From: Parapristionchus giblindavisi
Lineage: Eukaryota; Nematoda; Chromadorea; Rhabditida; Diplogasteridae
Assembly (NCBI GenBank): GCA_943737045.1
Contig: CALSFV010000222.1
Coordinates: 558,001 to 622,000 of the forward strand
Direction of reading: 5' to 3'
DNA length: 64,000 nucleotides
Program-made: the position numbers and the translations under genes
The notes under the pieces: model-generated
Databases searched by the model: none
Seen by the model: the letters and a program-made list of their open reading frames with translations, nothing else
What the model was told of the DNA's origin: nothing
Shown here: positions 1-11,800 of the stretch, in pieces
How positions within the stretch are numbered: position 1 is the stretch's first letter
How the letters are laid out: every line of letters starts with the position of its first letter

Positions 1-327
1 TGCTCATGTGTAAATCTGACTAGATATGACATAATAGATAGAGTAGCTTGGTGAACATCTTGGTCATGCTGACGCTTACCGTTCTAATCATTAACTACAT
101 CATTAATTTAACAGTTATAATATTTGGCTTATGATTTAGGGGGCTTTGGGAATTCCTTATATTGACATGATTAATCAGGGCTACCTTGGGAGCGAATATG
201 TAATTAGTGTGATATTTATTTGTATTCCGTTATATATTTTGTGGGAAAAGGGTAAAGGGATAGCTGAAGGGAATTAGGTTTAGAATTCAAGATACTGTTC
301 TTCTGATATAACATAATCGTGTCTTCT

Positions 328-329
<2 letters not shown>

Positions 330-413
<84 letters not shown>
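330..413. repeat. (TA)n microsatellite
   Basis: About 40 uninterrupted TA dinucleotides. The Tyr-Ile open frame across it is only the repeat read in codons. The flanks (1-329 and 414-566) are AT-rich with no gene signal that I can see. Confidence 0.97.
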
Positions 414-416
<3 letters not shown>

Positions 417-566
417 TTTGCTTATATATTTTTCATTATTGTTAAATAAAATAATCATGTGGTCCAATAAAGCTTTTCCGTTTTTACTTATTAAGCAGAA
501 GAGATTCAAAGATGGCTTTTCATTGCAGAATAACATGTCATGCACTCTTACAAACACAGCTGAAGA

Positions 567-736
567 TTAATATAATATCGATCTGAATATGTTATTTCGT
601 GTCTGATTTTCAGATTCTTCGACTTCTTCTATCCTCGTTGAAGCACTAGGGCAAGTTATACCATAGTACATTTTGTAGCCCTGGCGATTATGCACGGTGG
701 TCGCATTCCCTTGACCAGCCAACATTTCGCAGGCAT
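567..736 (-). CDS. possible 3'-terminal exon, unknown protein
   Basis: On the minus strand an acceptor (TTCTAG) is followed by an open frame to a TAA at 567. It encodes roughly 56 residues starting ACEMLAGQGNATT and ending in an acidic stretch (IEEVEESEN) and a short tail. The composition looks coding rather than AT-biased noise, but I found no upstream exon with a matching phase and no recognisable family. It may be an isolated exon relic. The stretch 737-1659 shows no other convincing exon. Confidence 0.25.
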
Positions 737-1659
737 CTAGAATTGCAACCGAATTTGAGAAATATGTAGATTTCAAAAATCGAAAATTGAATTTCTCGAA
801 ATTCGAAAGAGTAAGAAGTGGCTTTATTATTTCATTTTAGTCGTAGTGATGCGCGTACACAACAATACAGATAGACTCAGACTATATTTTTAAAAAAAAT
901 TGAGAAAAATACATATTTTATTTTTATTTTTTCAACCCGCACATTGAGCCGACCGTCAAGGCAAGTTGATTCATAGGGCGGATGGCAGCTGATGCATGTT
1001 CGTTTGCGAAAACGACTGCCACGTGAAGAATCGTCGTTTCGCACATTTCGAAGTTCTTAAATTTAATTATGAACTACAAAAAGGGAGTGCGGATACAGTA
1101 GAGTCTGTAGCGTTCTTTGAGGGCTACGAGCCCTCAAATAAAAGATATTCATTTGGCTTCAGAGAGTATGCATAAATCGTATTCTCTCAAGTTAAATAAA
1201 AGTAAAAGAATCTTTTTCACCCAAATGGGCGCCTTTTATTTTGCGCTAGCGATTTCGAAGTGGCGCGGCAGAGACTTATATGCGTCGAAGATTAGTTTTG
1301 TGAAGAATAGAATGAATTCTTATAAAGTCAATCGCTGCATACTGATGTCGTATGCGCATAAACCTGTTACTTGAACAGCGAATATAACAATATATCTATG
1401 GATCCTCTGCAATTATGCGAGAATATCTTACTATGAGAATCATTTCCTCATTGCACATTTCATTTAACGATAAGACAATATAATTGAAAAATGAATGAAT
1501 TAATATAAAGAGACACGGGCTGACGGACTTCGTCCAGTGCTACAGATCACAATGTTCTATAGGCTGTGAAAGCAAAAACGACCGCTCAACATAGAAACTC
1601 TCTCAAATGCAATCGTCTTTCGCTTGTCTCGCTATGGAAACAAAATGGCTTGAACCAGA

Positions 1660-1885
1660 ATACTGTGAGATTGAGACGGTGGCGATGGGCTGCCCGCTTA
1701 ACTTTACTTGATCGTGACTGATGGTTGAGAAGAGTGTTGGAATGGCACCCACAAGGGCCAAAGCGATCGAGAGGAAGACCCGAATTGAAATGGAAGGATG
1801 AATTTGTGAAGATAGTCGGGCTAGACTTTATGAACGTTGCGCTCAACAAGGATCAGTGGAACCATCTCTTGTCACTACAGATCCA
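1660..1885 (+). mobile_element. non-LTR retrotransposon reverse-transcriptase C-terminus, relic
   Basis: The translation resembles the C-terminal tail that follows the reverse-transcriptase domain in many animal non-LTR elements: LRRWRWA, then W-LRRVLEWHP, KRSRGRP, KWKDEFVK and a final DQWNHL. The known pattern is a tryptophan-containing RWxGH/RWA motif, then RRVxEWxPxxxKRSRGRPxxRWxDD, then W-x-x-L. A TGA stop interrupts the frame just before the WLRR motif (near 1717) and no upstream polymerase domain is present, so this is a dead 3' fragment. The family (RTE- or CR1-like) cannot be fixed from this tail. Confidence 0.75.
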
Positions 1886-1984
1886 CCGTTTAGTTGATCT
1901 CGATAAAGTATTTAAACGTAATGTAAAAAGACACGTTTTTCAATTCAAAAATATTAATGAAATGAAGTGTAAATAATTCCAATA

Positions 1985-2090
1985 CAGAGGCAGGTGAGGC
2001 GACCGACATAGGAAGGAAGGGAAGAGGACGAGAGAGTGTCTCTCTGCTCTCTCGTACCACCTCACTCTCTCGCCTCTTGCCTCCACTCCA
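1985..2090. repeat. purine/pyrimidine inverted repeat
   Basis: GAGGCAGGTGAGGCGA at the left is mirrored by CGCCTCTTGCCTC at the right around a GAGAGAGTGTCTCTCTGCTCTCTC core. It looks like a small foldback element. The remaining sequence to 2572 has no gene that I can see; it forms the upstream region of the first secreted-protein gene. Confidence 0.5.
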
Positions 2091-2572
2091 ACGGCAAAAT
2101 GACTACACTAAAAGTTGATTTTCTCGAAAGTACCTACCACAAATTGGCTAAAAAAATTTCCATGAAATCCTGAAGCCATTACGGTCCGATCTATGTATCT
2201 CGCTAAAAATGCAGTTGCCTTTGAGAGAAATGCAAATTTTTAAAATTTCTAGTACCTTTTCATGAAAAATGAATTAGACAGGCGTGATCGTCATCAAATT
2301 CTGCCCCTGGTGGGATCGAATGCAAATTTTAGTGCAATCAGTTGAGGAGAAAAAACTGAAAACGCGATTTCAACGCGACGTCGTCTGGCCTCAACGGTGG
2401 GTTTTGGTGAAAAATTAACACGACCATCGTCATCTACACCCTTAAGAACCCCGATCCCCAAAATTTAATTTTTTTACTGTGCCGGCACTTGGTCGTTTCT
2501 TACACAAACGGCCTCATATTCAAACCCAAATTCATGACTGAAACTGACTGAAACCGATATTCATGATTTCAG

Positions 2573-2924
2573 ATGAAACTGTTTATTGCTATCATGCTTT
2601 TGGTTGCCCTTCGCGAGGCAGCTTCGTATAGCCTGACCAAAGCGGAAGAAGAGGATGTCAAGCCTCTTGTTGATCAGTTGGGTGAGCTTATCGATCCGAA
2701 GTATAAGGAGTTCTTCTCAAAAGAGGACGGGGAATTATTTATGATGGCATTGATGGGTGTTCTTCGAAAGGTAATTCATAGTTTATAAGAAATATGTCTT
2801 TTCATCAATTAACGTTATCTATGTACAGATCCATACGAAGGACCCTGAACACTATAAAAGTGTAGCGAAAGATGCTCTGACCAAGTTCTTCACCCAGATG
2901 GCCGAGGAATACAAAGCGGCATAA
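2573..2924 (+). CDS. small secreted protein, family member 1
   Basis: Two exons, 2573-2770 and 2829-2924, joined in phase 0 by a 58-bp intron (GTAATT...TGTACAG), give 97 residues. Residues 1-20 form a signal peptide (MKLFIAIMLLVALREAASYS). The mature part is short, charged and probably helical, with LTKAEEE, an invariant IDPKYKEFFS-EDGEL block at about 42-58 and VLRK at the exon junction. The start codon directly follows TGATTTCAG, an acceptor-like site also found at the two paralogues, which suggests spliced-leader trans-splicing. An AATAAA lies just after the stop. The family is unknown to me; the shape (signal peptide plus small helical domain) is shared by several nematode secreted families, so function is not assigned. 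Confidence 0.85.
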
Positions 2925-3025
2925 AGAGAATAAATAATTTGTGATTATCCCTATCGTTTTTGTTAGTACATGGCAAAGTTTTAAACCACTCATTTGATGT
3001 AGCTAGAATGTACTTTATATAGCGG

Positions 3026-3132
3026 TGTTACATTATGAAAACGTGCGCACGCCGTAACCTCCGCCTTAGCGACGGAGACGTTACGAAGACGTTAGGGCGG
3101 TGGTTACGGTGTTCACGTTTTGAAAATGTAAC
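3026..3132. repeat. foldback MITE-like inverted repeat
   Basis: The left arm GTTACATT..GAAAACGTG..CGCCGTAACC is answered on the right by GGTTACGGTG..CACGTTTTGAAAATGTAAC. The CGCCGTAACC/CCTCCGCC words recur in the foldback at 48268, suggesting one family. Confidence 0.7.
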
Positions 3133-3265
3133 TCCGCATAAGGTACCATACAGTCTCTTAACAAATGAAAACTTTTACTCATTTATTACTTGTTCCCTCA
3201 ACTCAAAAATTGTGAGGTTGAAAGAAAACGGAAACGTCTCACTTTGGTTCCCGAAATTTTTACCT

Positions 3266-3410
3266 GTGGCCGTATGCAAGGACCGTTTTCCGGGAAAATG
3301 TGACGTCATTAGCGTAGATGGAGGCGTTTTCCAAAAATCCTCCGCCTACGCTAATGACGTCCATTTTTTTCCCGGAAAACGGTTTTCCTGTTGTTTTTGC
3401 ATACGGCCAC
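3266..3410. repeat. foldback element, family shared with 56593
   Basis: A long hairpin: GTGGCCGTATGCAAGGACCG at the left, and ending GCATACGGCCAC at the right, with GACGTCATTAGCGTAG..CTACGCTAATGACGTC in the arms and CGTTTTCC in the loop. A second copy at 56593-56724 is nearly identical, which marks a dispersed non-autonomous element. The open frames read across it are artefacts of the hairpin. Confidence 0.85.
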
Positions 3411-4079
3411 TGGATATTCCCCTTTATTGAGAATTCACGGTTCTACAGATATCGTTTTGAACGAAAATTGCACGATTTTCTGGGCATTCAGAAGACAAGA
3501 GAGATAAATTAGAACACAAAGTTTTAATCGGCATAGTCGAATTAGTCAATTTGCAAAGAGTCAGCTCTTTAGGTCTTAAAGATACATATATGAGCGCAAA
3601 AAACTCGCACAGAAGGAAAGATTAAGTATTTTTAGTGATCCATTCATTTCTTTCATTTATAACACATTTTCCAAGAGTAGATTGTTTGGGACCTCTCAAT
3701 TGTATTTGACATGGGACTTGTCAGCACGTCCAGACTAATCAGTCAATTCATTGCAACCATTCCGTTCCAATTGGTTCTGTGCTTGGATTAAGTCATTAAA
3801 TTGCAAAATTAAATCGTAAAATTATCAAGAGAATTTGGTTTTATCAGGCGGATATGCTTCATAGCTTCATAATAGATACATTTGGTTCATTTCTTTCTTC
3901 TAGTTCGTCATACTTGTAAATCTTGATGGTATTTCAAAATCTGCAATTACCACAAAGTAGAATCCTGAAAAGAATCCAGTAAAATTGAAAGTTAACAACG
4001 CAAGTAGCAGTACATATGTAAAGGATGCATGGCCACGGCCCGATGAACCATAGCGACAGAGGAGAGGACAGCGGAGTAC

Positions 4080-4150
4080 GGGGGCTTAGCTCAGTGATAG
4101 AGCAGCCGACTTGCAAGCGGAAGGTCGTTGGTTCGAGTCCTTCAGCCTCC
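4080..4150 (+). tRNA. tRNA-Ala (UGC)-like gene
   Basis: 71 nt with a full 7-bp acceptor stem that includes the G3:U70 wobble, the alanine identity element. The D stem is GCTC/GAGC and the anticodon loop CTTGCAA gives UGC. The A box (TAGCTCAGTGATAG) and B box (GGTTCGAGTCC) are intact. Oddities: the D loop has A where G19 is expected, the anticodon stem has a G-A and an A-G mismatch, and the T stem has two U-U mismatches. It may be a functional but divergent gene or a tRNA pseudogene. Confidence 0.6.
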
Positions 4151-4421
4151 ATCGTCTTTTGCGCGCTCCTCTGACATGAGAGACTTACAATCTCTACACA
4201 TACTCCGATGTGTACCTCATTGTCATAAATCTCACACTCGATATCTTGTATGGAAAAATGGTTGGCTTTGCTAAGGTGTTTTCATGCAGTAAGAAATAAT
4301 TTCATTGTCAGCCAGAAATTTAAATCAATTAAATTAATAATTTTAAAAATATAGGTTATGCACGCACTTCAATATACACTCAATAAGTCTAGAAAATGTT
4401 TAAAAAAATTAAATTATATTA

Positions 4422-6684
4422 ATGTGCTTCATTGTGTTTCGGCCGTTGGGAGTCTAATTACGATTATGTTAATTTGTTTAGTTCTGCAAATATAATTTAA
4501 TTACAGCAATTATAATGAGAGTTGTTCACGTAAATTTCTGATTTGCATGCATTTTTCTTTATAAGAACAATTTCATTTTATGACTCATATCTTCATCAAG
4601 CGGGCTGACAACGATGTTCGTTATTTTCTTATTATATTTTAAGCTTTTTAACCTTCTCCAATCTTAATCTTGATATCAATTCCTTGGCTAAACGAATACC
4701 ACCTAGTCAGTTACAGTTTAGACACGTTGTCTTCTTTAAAGGGCTTTAAACACTGTAATATCGTTCAAACTGATGCTCAACCCATATAACCATTCATGAT
4801 TTCAGATGAAACTGTTTATTGTTCTCATGCTTTTGGTTGCCCTTCGTGAGGCAGCTTCGTACAGCTTCGTCCTGACCAAAGCCGAAGAAGAGCGGTTCAA
4901 GCCTTTAGTTAGAGGGTTCGACGAGGTTATCGATCCGAAGTATAAGGAGTTCTTCTCAAAAGAGGACGGGGAACTCGTTGTTGTCGCAATGATCCAAGTT
5001 CTTCAAAAGGTAATTCATAGTTTATAAGAAACATTTCTTTTCATAAATTAACGTCATCTATGTACAGATCAAGGAGAAGCACCCTGACGACTATGACCGC
5101 ATGGCGGATGATGTTCTGAGATCTTTCTTCACCAATATACTCAGGGGATAAGGCATAAAGACATAACACTCAATAAGTCATAAAGACAATAAATTATTTG
5201 TGATTGTCATTATCGTTTTTGTTAGCACATGACAAAAATCTAAACAGTTCATCTAACACAGATTGAGAACACTTCTTAAGGGGTCATAAAAAGGGCTTTT
5301 ATTTATTCATTTATTTCTTTATTTCTTTATTCCATCATCTTTCAATTCATGTAGAGAGCGCCCATCCGATTTGCATACTTGCTCTCTCATTTTCTAATTA
5401 TCCCTTACGTAATTACCGTATAATATAAACAATAGCCAACATGCTTATCGTGGCGGGAGTCAGTAATGCCAACTCAAGGGACTCCTTCTTTGATGATGAG
5501 ATTGTTAGAGATTTGATAACCCTGCAAGGGTTTTGTTGGGTGGTTACTAATTTTTAAACAGTTTTTTTATGCTCCAAGAACAGAAGAAAAGAAGTAATTA
5601 TGTATTTTTGAGTTTTCAAATTTCGAGAACCCGCCACATCTGTTTCAAGGACACATCCCAAATGAACACCAATTTTATAATGGGTGCCATGTTGGTATCC
5701 ATAACAAAAATTAAGCCAAATCGGTGAGGTCGATGTCCGGCGTTGTTCATTACTTGTTCCCACAATCCCCCATATGGCATCTACACTAATGGCCAGATTA
5801 TCTTGCAGAGTGCATACAGATAGTATTTTCTCTTGAATCTCCAAAGATAGCGTAGTCTCCTCAATCGAACACGTGATTCACGTAAACCAAGAATCTACCC
5901 AGAAACAACCTTCCTTAACCTGAAGCACTACCGTAACCTGCAGTACCATCATTTTTTGCCAAACCTCATACTTCTGAACAAAGATGAACGTTGTCCGTCC
6001 CTTTCGGTATTACTTTTATCACTTGACAACACGACAACATAATAGCAAAAATAGGGACAAAAACGAGGAAACAATAAAGGACAAAAGACAACACAGGGAT
6101 CAATAATGATAATAAGCAATAGTAGTAGGTTGTGTAAGTCGAAAAAACAGGAGAAAAACAAACAAAGAGATGGGAGTGAACAATATTGGTAGCTAATACA
6201 ATGATACAAGAAAACAATGCAATAGATTGAAGAACAGGAGGGCATGGATAAAATTAAATGTTGAAAAGATCAAAGATCAATGGATGAATAGATGCCTACT
6301 TTGGAATACAATCATAGATAGCCTCCTTTCAAGGCAGAAATCAATCATAGGGGAATACAGTAATCAAAGGAGATAAAAGTAGTGTTAGGACATGGGATAA
6401 GTGTAACTCCTATGGGGAAAAAACAGGGGATAGTAAGGGTGTGATTGGAAATGGTAGAGATTGGGTGAGAAATACAATTAATCAACTACGGTTTAATCAA
6501 TGAATGTAGACGGTCGATCGATAAAATGGATGAGGATATTTTTGAAAGTGTGATATTGATTCGAAATATGAGATAACACAATGAGAAATAGTACGAAATG
6601 GCTCAAAGACAAGGGGCGCAATGTCATCTAGATAAGCTACGGCACTACAACAGATACCGCATATTCAGAGTGGGCAGAGTGATA
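4422..6684 (+). repeat. tandem duplication, unit 1
   Basis: Begins GTGCTTCATTGTGTTTCGGCC and runs through the second secreted-protein gene and about 1.5 kb of 3' sequence. The same order recurs from 6685. The copies differ by substitutions and small indels, for example about 90 bp near 5760-5890 that is missing or shortened in unit 2. Apart from the gene, 5152-6684 contains no coding signal that I trust. Confidence 0.9.
4806..5151 (+). CDS. small secreted protein, family member 2
   Basis: Exons 4806-5009 and 5068-5151 (phase 0) give 95 residues. It starts with the same signal peptide type (MKLFIVLMLLVALREAAS) and has the conserved IDPKYKEFFSKEDGEL block. The second exon reads IKEKHPDDYDRMADDVL and ends in RG, so the C-terminus differs from its paralogues. 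It has two extra residues (FV) after the signal peptide compared with members 1 and 3. The TTTCAG-ATG arrangement at the start is conserved. Function unknown. Confidence 0.85.
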
Positions 6685-8790
6685 ATTTAGGTGCTTCATT
6701 GTGTTTCGGCCGTTGGGAGTCTAATTATTAGTGTTGATTAATTTAGTTCTGCAAATATAATTTAATTACAGCGATTATAATGAGAGTTGTTCACGTAAAT
6801 TTCTGATTTGCATGCATTTTTTTCTTTATAAGAACAATTTCATTTTATCACTCATATCTTCATCAAGTGGGCTGACAACGATGTTCGTTATTTTCTTATT
6901 ATCTTTTAAGCTTTTTAACCTTCTCCAATCTTAATCTTGATATCAATTCCTTGGCTAAACGAATACCACCTAGTCAGTTACAGTTTAGACACGTTGTCTT
7001 CTTTAAAGGGCTTTAAACACTGTAATATCGTTCAAACTGATGCTGAAACCCATATAACCATTCATGATTTCAGATGAAACTGTTCATTGCTATCATGCTT
7101 TTGGTTGCCCTTCGTGAGGTTGCTTCGTATAGCCTGACCAAAGCCGAAGAAGAGGAGTTAGAGCCTCTTGTTAGAGAGTTCGCCGAGTATATCGATCCGA
7201 AGTATAAGGAGTTCTTCTCACAGGAGGACGGGGAATTATTTGTTATGTCATTGTTGGGTGTTCTTCGAAAGGTAAATAATTCATAGTTTATAAGAAACAT
7301 TTCTTTTCACCAATTAACATCATCTATGTACAGATCAAGGAGAAGCACCCTGACGACTATGAAAGATTATGGCCGGAAGTAGTAAGAGATTTCCTCACGA
7401 GGGTTGCCGAGGATCTCAATAAGCCATAAAGACAATAAATTATTTGTGATTGTCATTATCGTTTTTGTTAGCACATGACAAAAATCTAAACAGTTCATCT
7501 GACACAGATAGAAAACACTTCTTAAGGGATCATAAAAAGGGCTTTTATTTATTCATTTATTTCTTTATTTCTTTATTCCATCAACTTTCAAGGCATGTAG
7601 AGAGTGCCCATCCGATTTGCATACTTGCTCTCTCATTTTCTAATTATCCCTTACGCCATTACCATATAATATAAACAATAGCCAACATGCTTATCGTGGC
7701 GGGAGTCAGTCATGCCAACTCAAGGGTCTCCTTCTTTGATGATCAGATTGTTAGAGATTTGATAACCCTGCAAGGGTTTTGTTGGGTGGTTACTAATTTT
7801 TTAAACAGTTTTTTATGCTCAAAGAACAGAAGAACAGAAGTAATTATGGATTTTTGAGTTTTCAAATTTCGAGAACCAGCCACATCTATGTTTCAAGGAC
7901 ACATCCCAAATGAACACCAATTTTATGATGGGAGCCATGTTGGTATCCATAACAAAAATAAAGCCAAATCGGTGAGGTCGATGTCCGGCGTTGTCACAGA
8001 GTACGTAAGAATCAGAATTTCTCTTGAATCTCCAAAGATATATTCCAAAAACATATTCAGTAATAATCTTCCTTAACCTGAAGCACTACCGTAACCTGAA
8101 GTACCGTAATTTATAACCAAACCCCATAGTAAGATGAACATTGCCCGTCACTTTCGGGATTGCTTTTATCACTTGACAACACGACAACATAATCGCAAAA
8201 ATAGGGACAAAAACGAGGAAACAATAAAAGACAAAAAAGACAACACAGGGATCAATAATGATAAAAATCAATAGTAGTAGGTTGTGTAAGTCGAAAAAAA
8301 GGAGGAAAAACAAACAAAGAGATGGGAGTGAACAATATTGGTAGCTAATACAATGATACAAGAAAACAATGCAATAGATTGAAGAACAGGAGGGCATGGA
8401 TAAAATTAAATGTTGAAAAGATCAAAGATCAATGGATGAATAGATGCCTACTTTGGAATACAATCATAGATAGCCATAATCAATCAGAGAAGAATACAGT
8501 ATAATCAAAGGAGATAAAAGTAGTGTTAGGACATGGGATAAGTGTAACTCCTATGGGGAAAAAACAGGGGATAGTAAGGGTGTTGCTGGAAATGGTAGAG
8601 ATTGGGTGAGAAATATAATTAATCAACTACGGTTTAATCAATGAATGTAGACGGTCGATCGATAAAATGGATGAGGATATTTTTGAAAGTGTGATATTGA
8701 TTCGAAATATGAGATAACACAATGAGAAATAGTGAGAGAGAAATACGAAATGGCTCAAAGACAAGGGGGCGCAATGTTAGCTAGATAAGC
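6685..8790 (+). repeat. tandem duplication, unit 2
   Basis: Second copy of the 4422-6684 segment, starting again with GTGCTTCATTGTGTTTCGGCC. It carries the third secreted-protein gene and the same 3' flank, ending near the CTAGATAAGCTACGGCA word. The remainder, 7430-8790, has no gene that I can support. Confidence 0.9.
7074..7429 (+). CDS. small secreted protein, family member 3
   Basis: Exons 7074-7271 and 7334-7429 (phase 0) give 97 residues: signal peptide MKLFIAIMLLVALREVAS, then LTKAEEEELEPLVREF, IDPKYKEFFSQEDGEL, VLRK at the junction and a second exon starting IKEKHPDDYERLW and ending NKP. The intron is 62 bp, with the same TGTACAG acceptor as the other two genes. Upstream sequence is almost the same as that of member 2 because both lie in the tandem duplication. 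All three copies keep an open frame and splice sites, which suggests they are functional. Confidence 0.85.
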
Positions 8791-8810
8791 TACGGCAGTG
8801 CAACATATTC

Positions 8811-8880
8811 AGAGTGGGTGGAGTCTACGAAGAGTACGGTAGCTCAGAGTGGGCGGAGTCTACGAGAAGTACGGTAGCTC
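8811..8880. repeat. 35-bp direct tandem repeat touching the RCC1 stop codon
   Basis: Two adjacent 35-bp copies of AGAGTGGG(T/C)GGAGTCTACGA..GTACGGTAGCTC. The second ends at 8880 and the RCC1 stop codon complement is 8881-8883, so the repeat forms the start of the RCC1 3' UTR on the minus strand. Confidence 0.85.
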
Positions 8881-11800
8881 TCATTCGTCCTTCTTCGCTG
8901 CGAGAAACAGCGAGTGATTGTCGGCTACGGAGACGGCAATGATACGGTATCCGTCGAGATGGGCAGAGGAGATGGGAGTGGGCACGGACACCATCTGTCA
9001 TATTGTAATTATATTGAACTTTAAAATAAATTTAAAAAAATAATAATAGCATAAAATAATGACGATTCCTCACTACATGTGTACTTTGGTTGTTTGTTAG
9101 AAAACTTAAAAGAATAAATTACAGCTTGAAAAATTTCGAAACTAATATTTCTAAACTCGATAACAAAACCCGTCCGAAACAGGTTTCACAAGAGTAATAT
9201 ATCACAGATACAACAAACCTTTTCATCATCATCCTTGATGCCCAATCCCAGCTGACCCGATGTGTCACATCCCCATCCCCACGCATCACCATCTTGGCCC
9301 CAGGCAATGGATGCGCCGAGGGTAGCCGCCACGCCAGCCATCTGGAAATTTAACCAATAGACACATATTGTAAGTTTTTAACGATACCTACCGAACAGCG
9401 GACTACAATAATTCAATGCAGACTTATTGTAATTCACTGACATAAAATCACCAGGTATGTAAAATAAGCACATATTGTCAGTTTTCCTAACAGTAAGAAA
9501 CATCGGTAAAGCAGACTACATTCATTTAATGGAGAATTATAGTTACCCCCTTACATAAAATCACCAGGTATGTAAATGCAGTTTGAAATGATTTAAAAAA
9601 TCAAACCTTGCCCGAGGGCAGCTTGTCGACAGACTGCAGCGATGTGTACCTGGAATACTGACTATCTTAAGAAGCAAACCAAAAATCGCAAAAGCAAAAT
9701 CAAGCAATATACACTAACCCCTCACGAAACCAAGATCCACCGGGACGATATTTACACCAATGGCAAAAATAATTTTGGACAAAGTGGAAAGAACACTTTC
9801 CCATTACTGTCTCATGATCGCATTTCAAAGCTACTCTAATCGTCAGTATGATCTACCGTAACCTCGCCAAACAATCAGCCACCATACCTCCAGTGTTCAA
9901 CGTCGTCATTGCCCGTCCAGGTTCCCAATCCGAGCGCGTTATCCGTGTTCTTGCCGATAGCGAACACCTCGCCTACAAGCAATCAATAAAATATAATCAA
10001 TAATCAATCAATAAATCAATAAATCAAACCTTCGGTGGTTCTGGCCACAATGTGCTGCACTCCAGCGAGATGGGTGTAGGGCCGCTTGCCGTACGCGTCC
10101 GCCTCCGTCGGACGGTAGACGCGGAAGTCGCGTTCGTCCTCTTTCGGAGCGACGTCGCCAGAATCTGAATACGGTAACGTTACAGTGGGGAACAAACACG
10201 CTTATTCACGTCATAGATTTTCATACACCCCATTCATTATATACGGCTCATTTTTCTAAATCGACCCACTACATAAAAATAATTCGGTGAGGGCACCGAA
10301 AATGTATGATTCGCGTGTTTCATTAACTATTTATTTAAAAATCGTTCAATCGATATCAATCAATATACAGTATCGCTCACCCTTCTTCTCGTCTTCCTCT
10401 TTGAGCGTCTCATCAAAAGGCGTTCCGAGTTGGCCAAAGTTGTTCAGACCAAAGGTGTACACTGCATCGGCGTTCGTCGTGGAAATGGCCGCCGTCCAGT
10501 AGCCACCAGCGAAGATGTTCTGGAATAAATAAATAAATAAATACAAAAAAATAAAATTATTATTTTATTATTATTAATCATACATTTTCCTAGCTTCATA
10601 ATGCGAATACTGACCCACCATATATGGCCCCTTTTTCAGTCCCTAGATAAAAAAAGCTAAAAATGAGTCCAATGTTTTTAAGCGAAAAATAACGAATTTT
10701 CTAAAAAGGTCCACCATATTTGAAAAACGACACACTATATAAAGAAAACGGCGAGGGCATAAACAGATATAATTATTATTAATTATAAAACTGTCATTCG
10801 GACCTTGAATAGGACCTCCTTGAACTTTTTGTTGACAACCTTGACAACGAGCTGCTCTCCCGACTCGTCCACCATGAATTCTACAACAAATATAATTTAA
10901 TTATTTTTTAAAAAGCATGATATCATTATTAAAGGTACATCCAGGGCTTTACTCTTCGCTCTGGCAACACCTTCTCGTAGAGAAAGAAAGCGAGGGAGCA
11001 TTGCCAGAGCGGATAGGTTCAAATTAGTCCGGGGTGCACCTTGAAAAAACGTGTCAAAATTTTCTCGTATCCAGTTGAATTCATGTTTCAACCATCTTTC
11101 AAACACACTCACTCGATCGAATACTGCCCGCTCTCCTTGTTCGGCCGAGCTGTCCCATTGTGCCATCACCAAATGTGAGCAGATGGCCATCTGCTGAGAG
11201 CATCGCAAGGTGATTCTCGCCAGCCACAATCTGAATATAATATATGTGTACTAGGGCTTAACTTAATAACTCAATATACTAACTAATAATGAACTTTCGT
11301 TCATAACCTAACTAGTGAATAGCACATAAAGGATAAGAAACTAACACAAGTTGGCTACATTGTGACATTGCAGCATGGTCGACTTACACACAAATTGTTA
11401 GTCGCTTGATTTGGCTGTAAGGCGCGTTACAAAATTAAGAAATGGCAATTCTTGAAAATATATTCTGACTACGTCAACCATGTTGATCATCGCTATGTAG
11501 ACCACTTCTCTTAGCTTCGTATCCTTTATGTATTACCTAGTATACTTATGAATGAAAGTTCAATTACAGATTTTTCTAATCGACCAGTTTATTTCCCGCA
11601 ATAGCACATTCACAAAAGCGAATTTTCCCATGCGCAGGCAATACCAGATGACCTCTATTAAATTCAAATAAATTGATTACTTCAGTAACAAAAGGACAAT
11701 CAACGATCGATAATCTATGGTTCCGATTGGATCAATACACATCATCTACCGTACCTTGACAATGACTCTCTTCTTATTAGGAATGATCACGACGGGTTTC

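Noticed and set aside
319..570. 83-codon + frame of Tyr-Ile repeats
   Set aside because: It is the TA microsatellite read as codons.
1117..1374. 85-codon + frame
   Set aside because: No splice context, no family, and a GAGGGCTACGAGCCCTC stem at its start; looks like chance.
3934..4152. 72-codon minus frame starting MEAEGLEPTTFRLQVGC
   Set aside because: This is the well-known false protein produced by translating the antisense of a tRNA gene.
5949..6245. ~98-codon minus frame, also at 8086-8397
   Set aside because: Kept open only because the two sites are copies of one tandem duplication; low-complexity hydrophobic text with indels that change the end.
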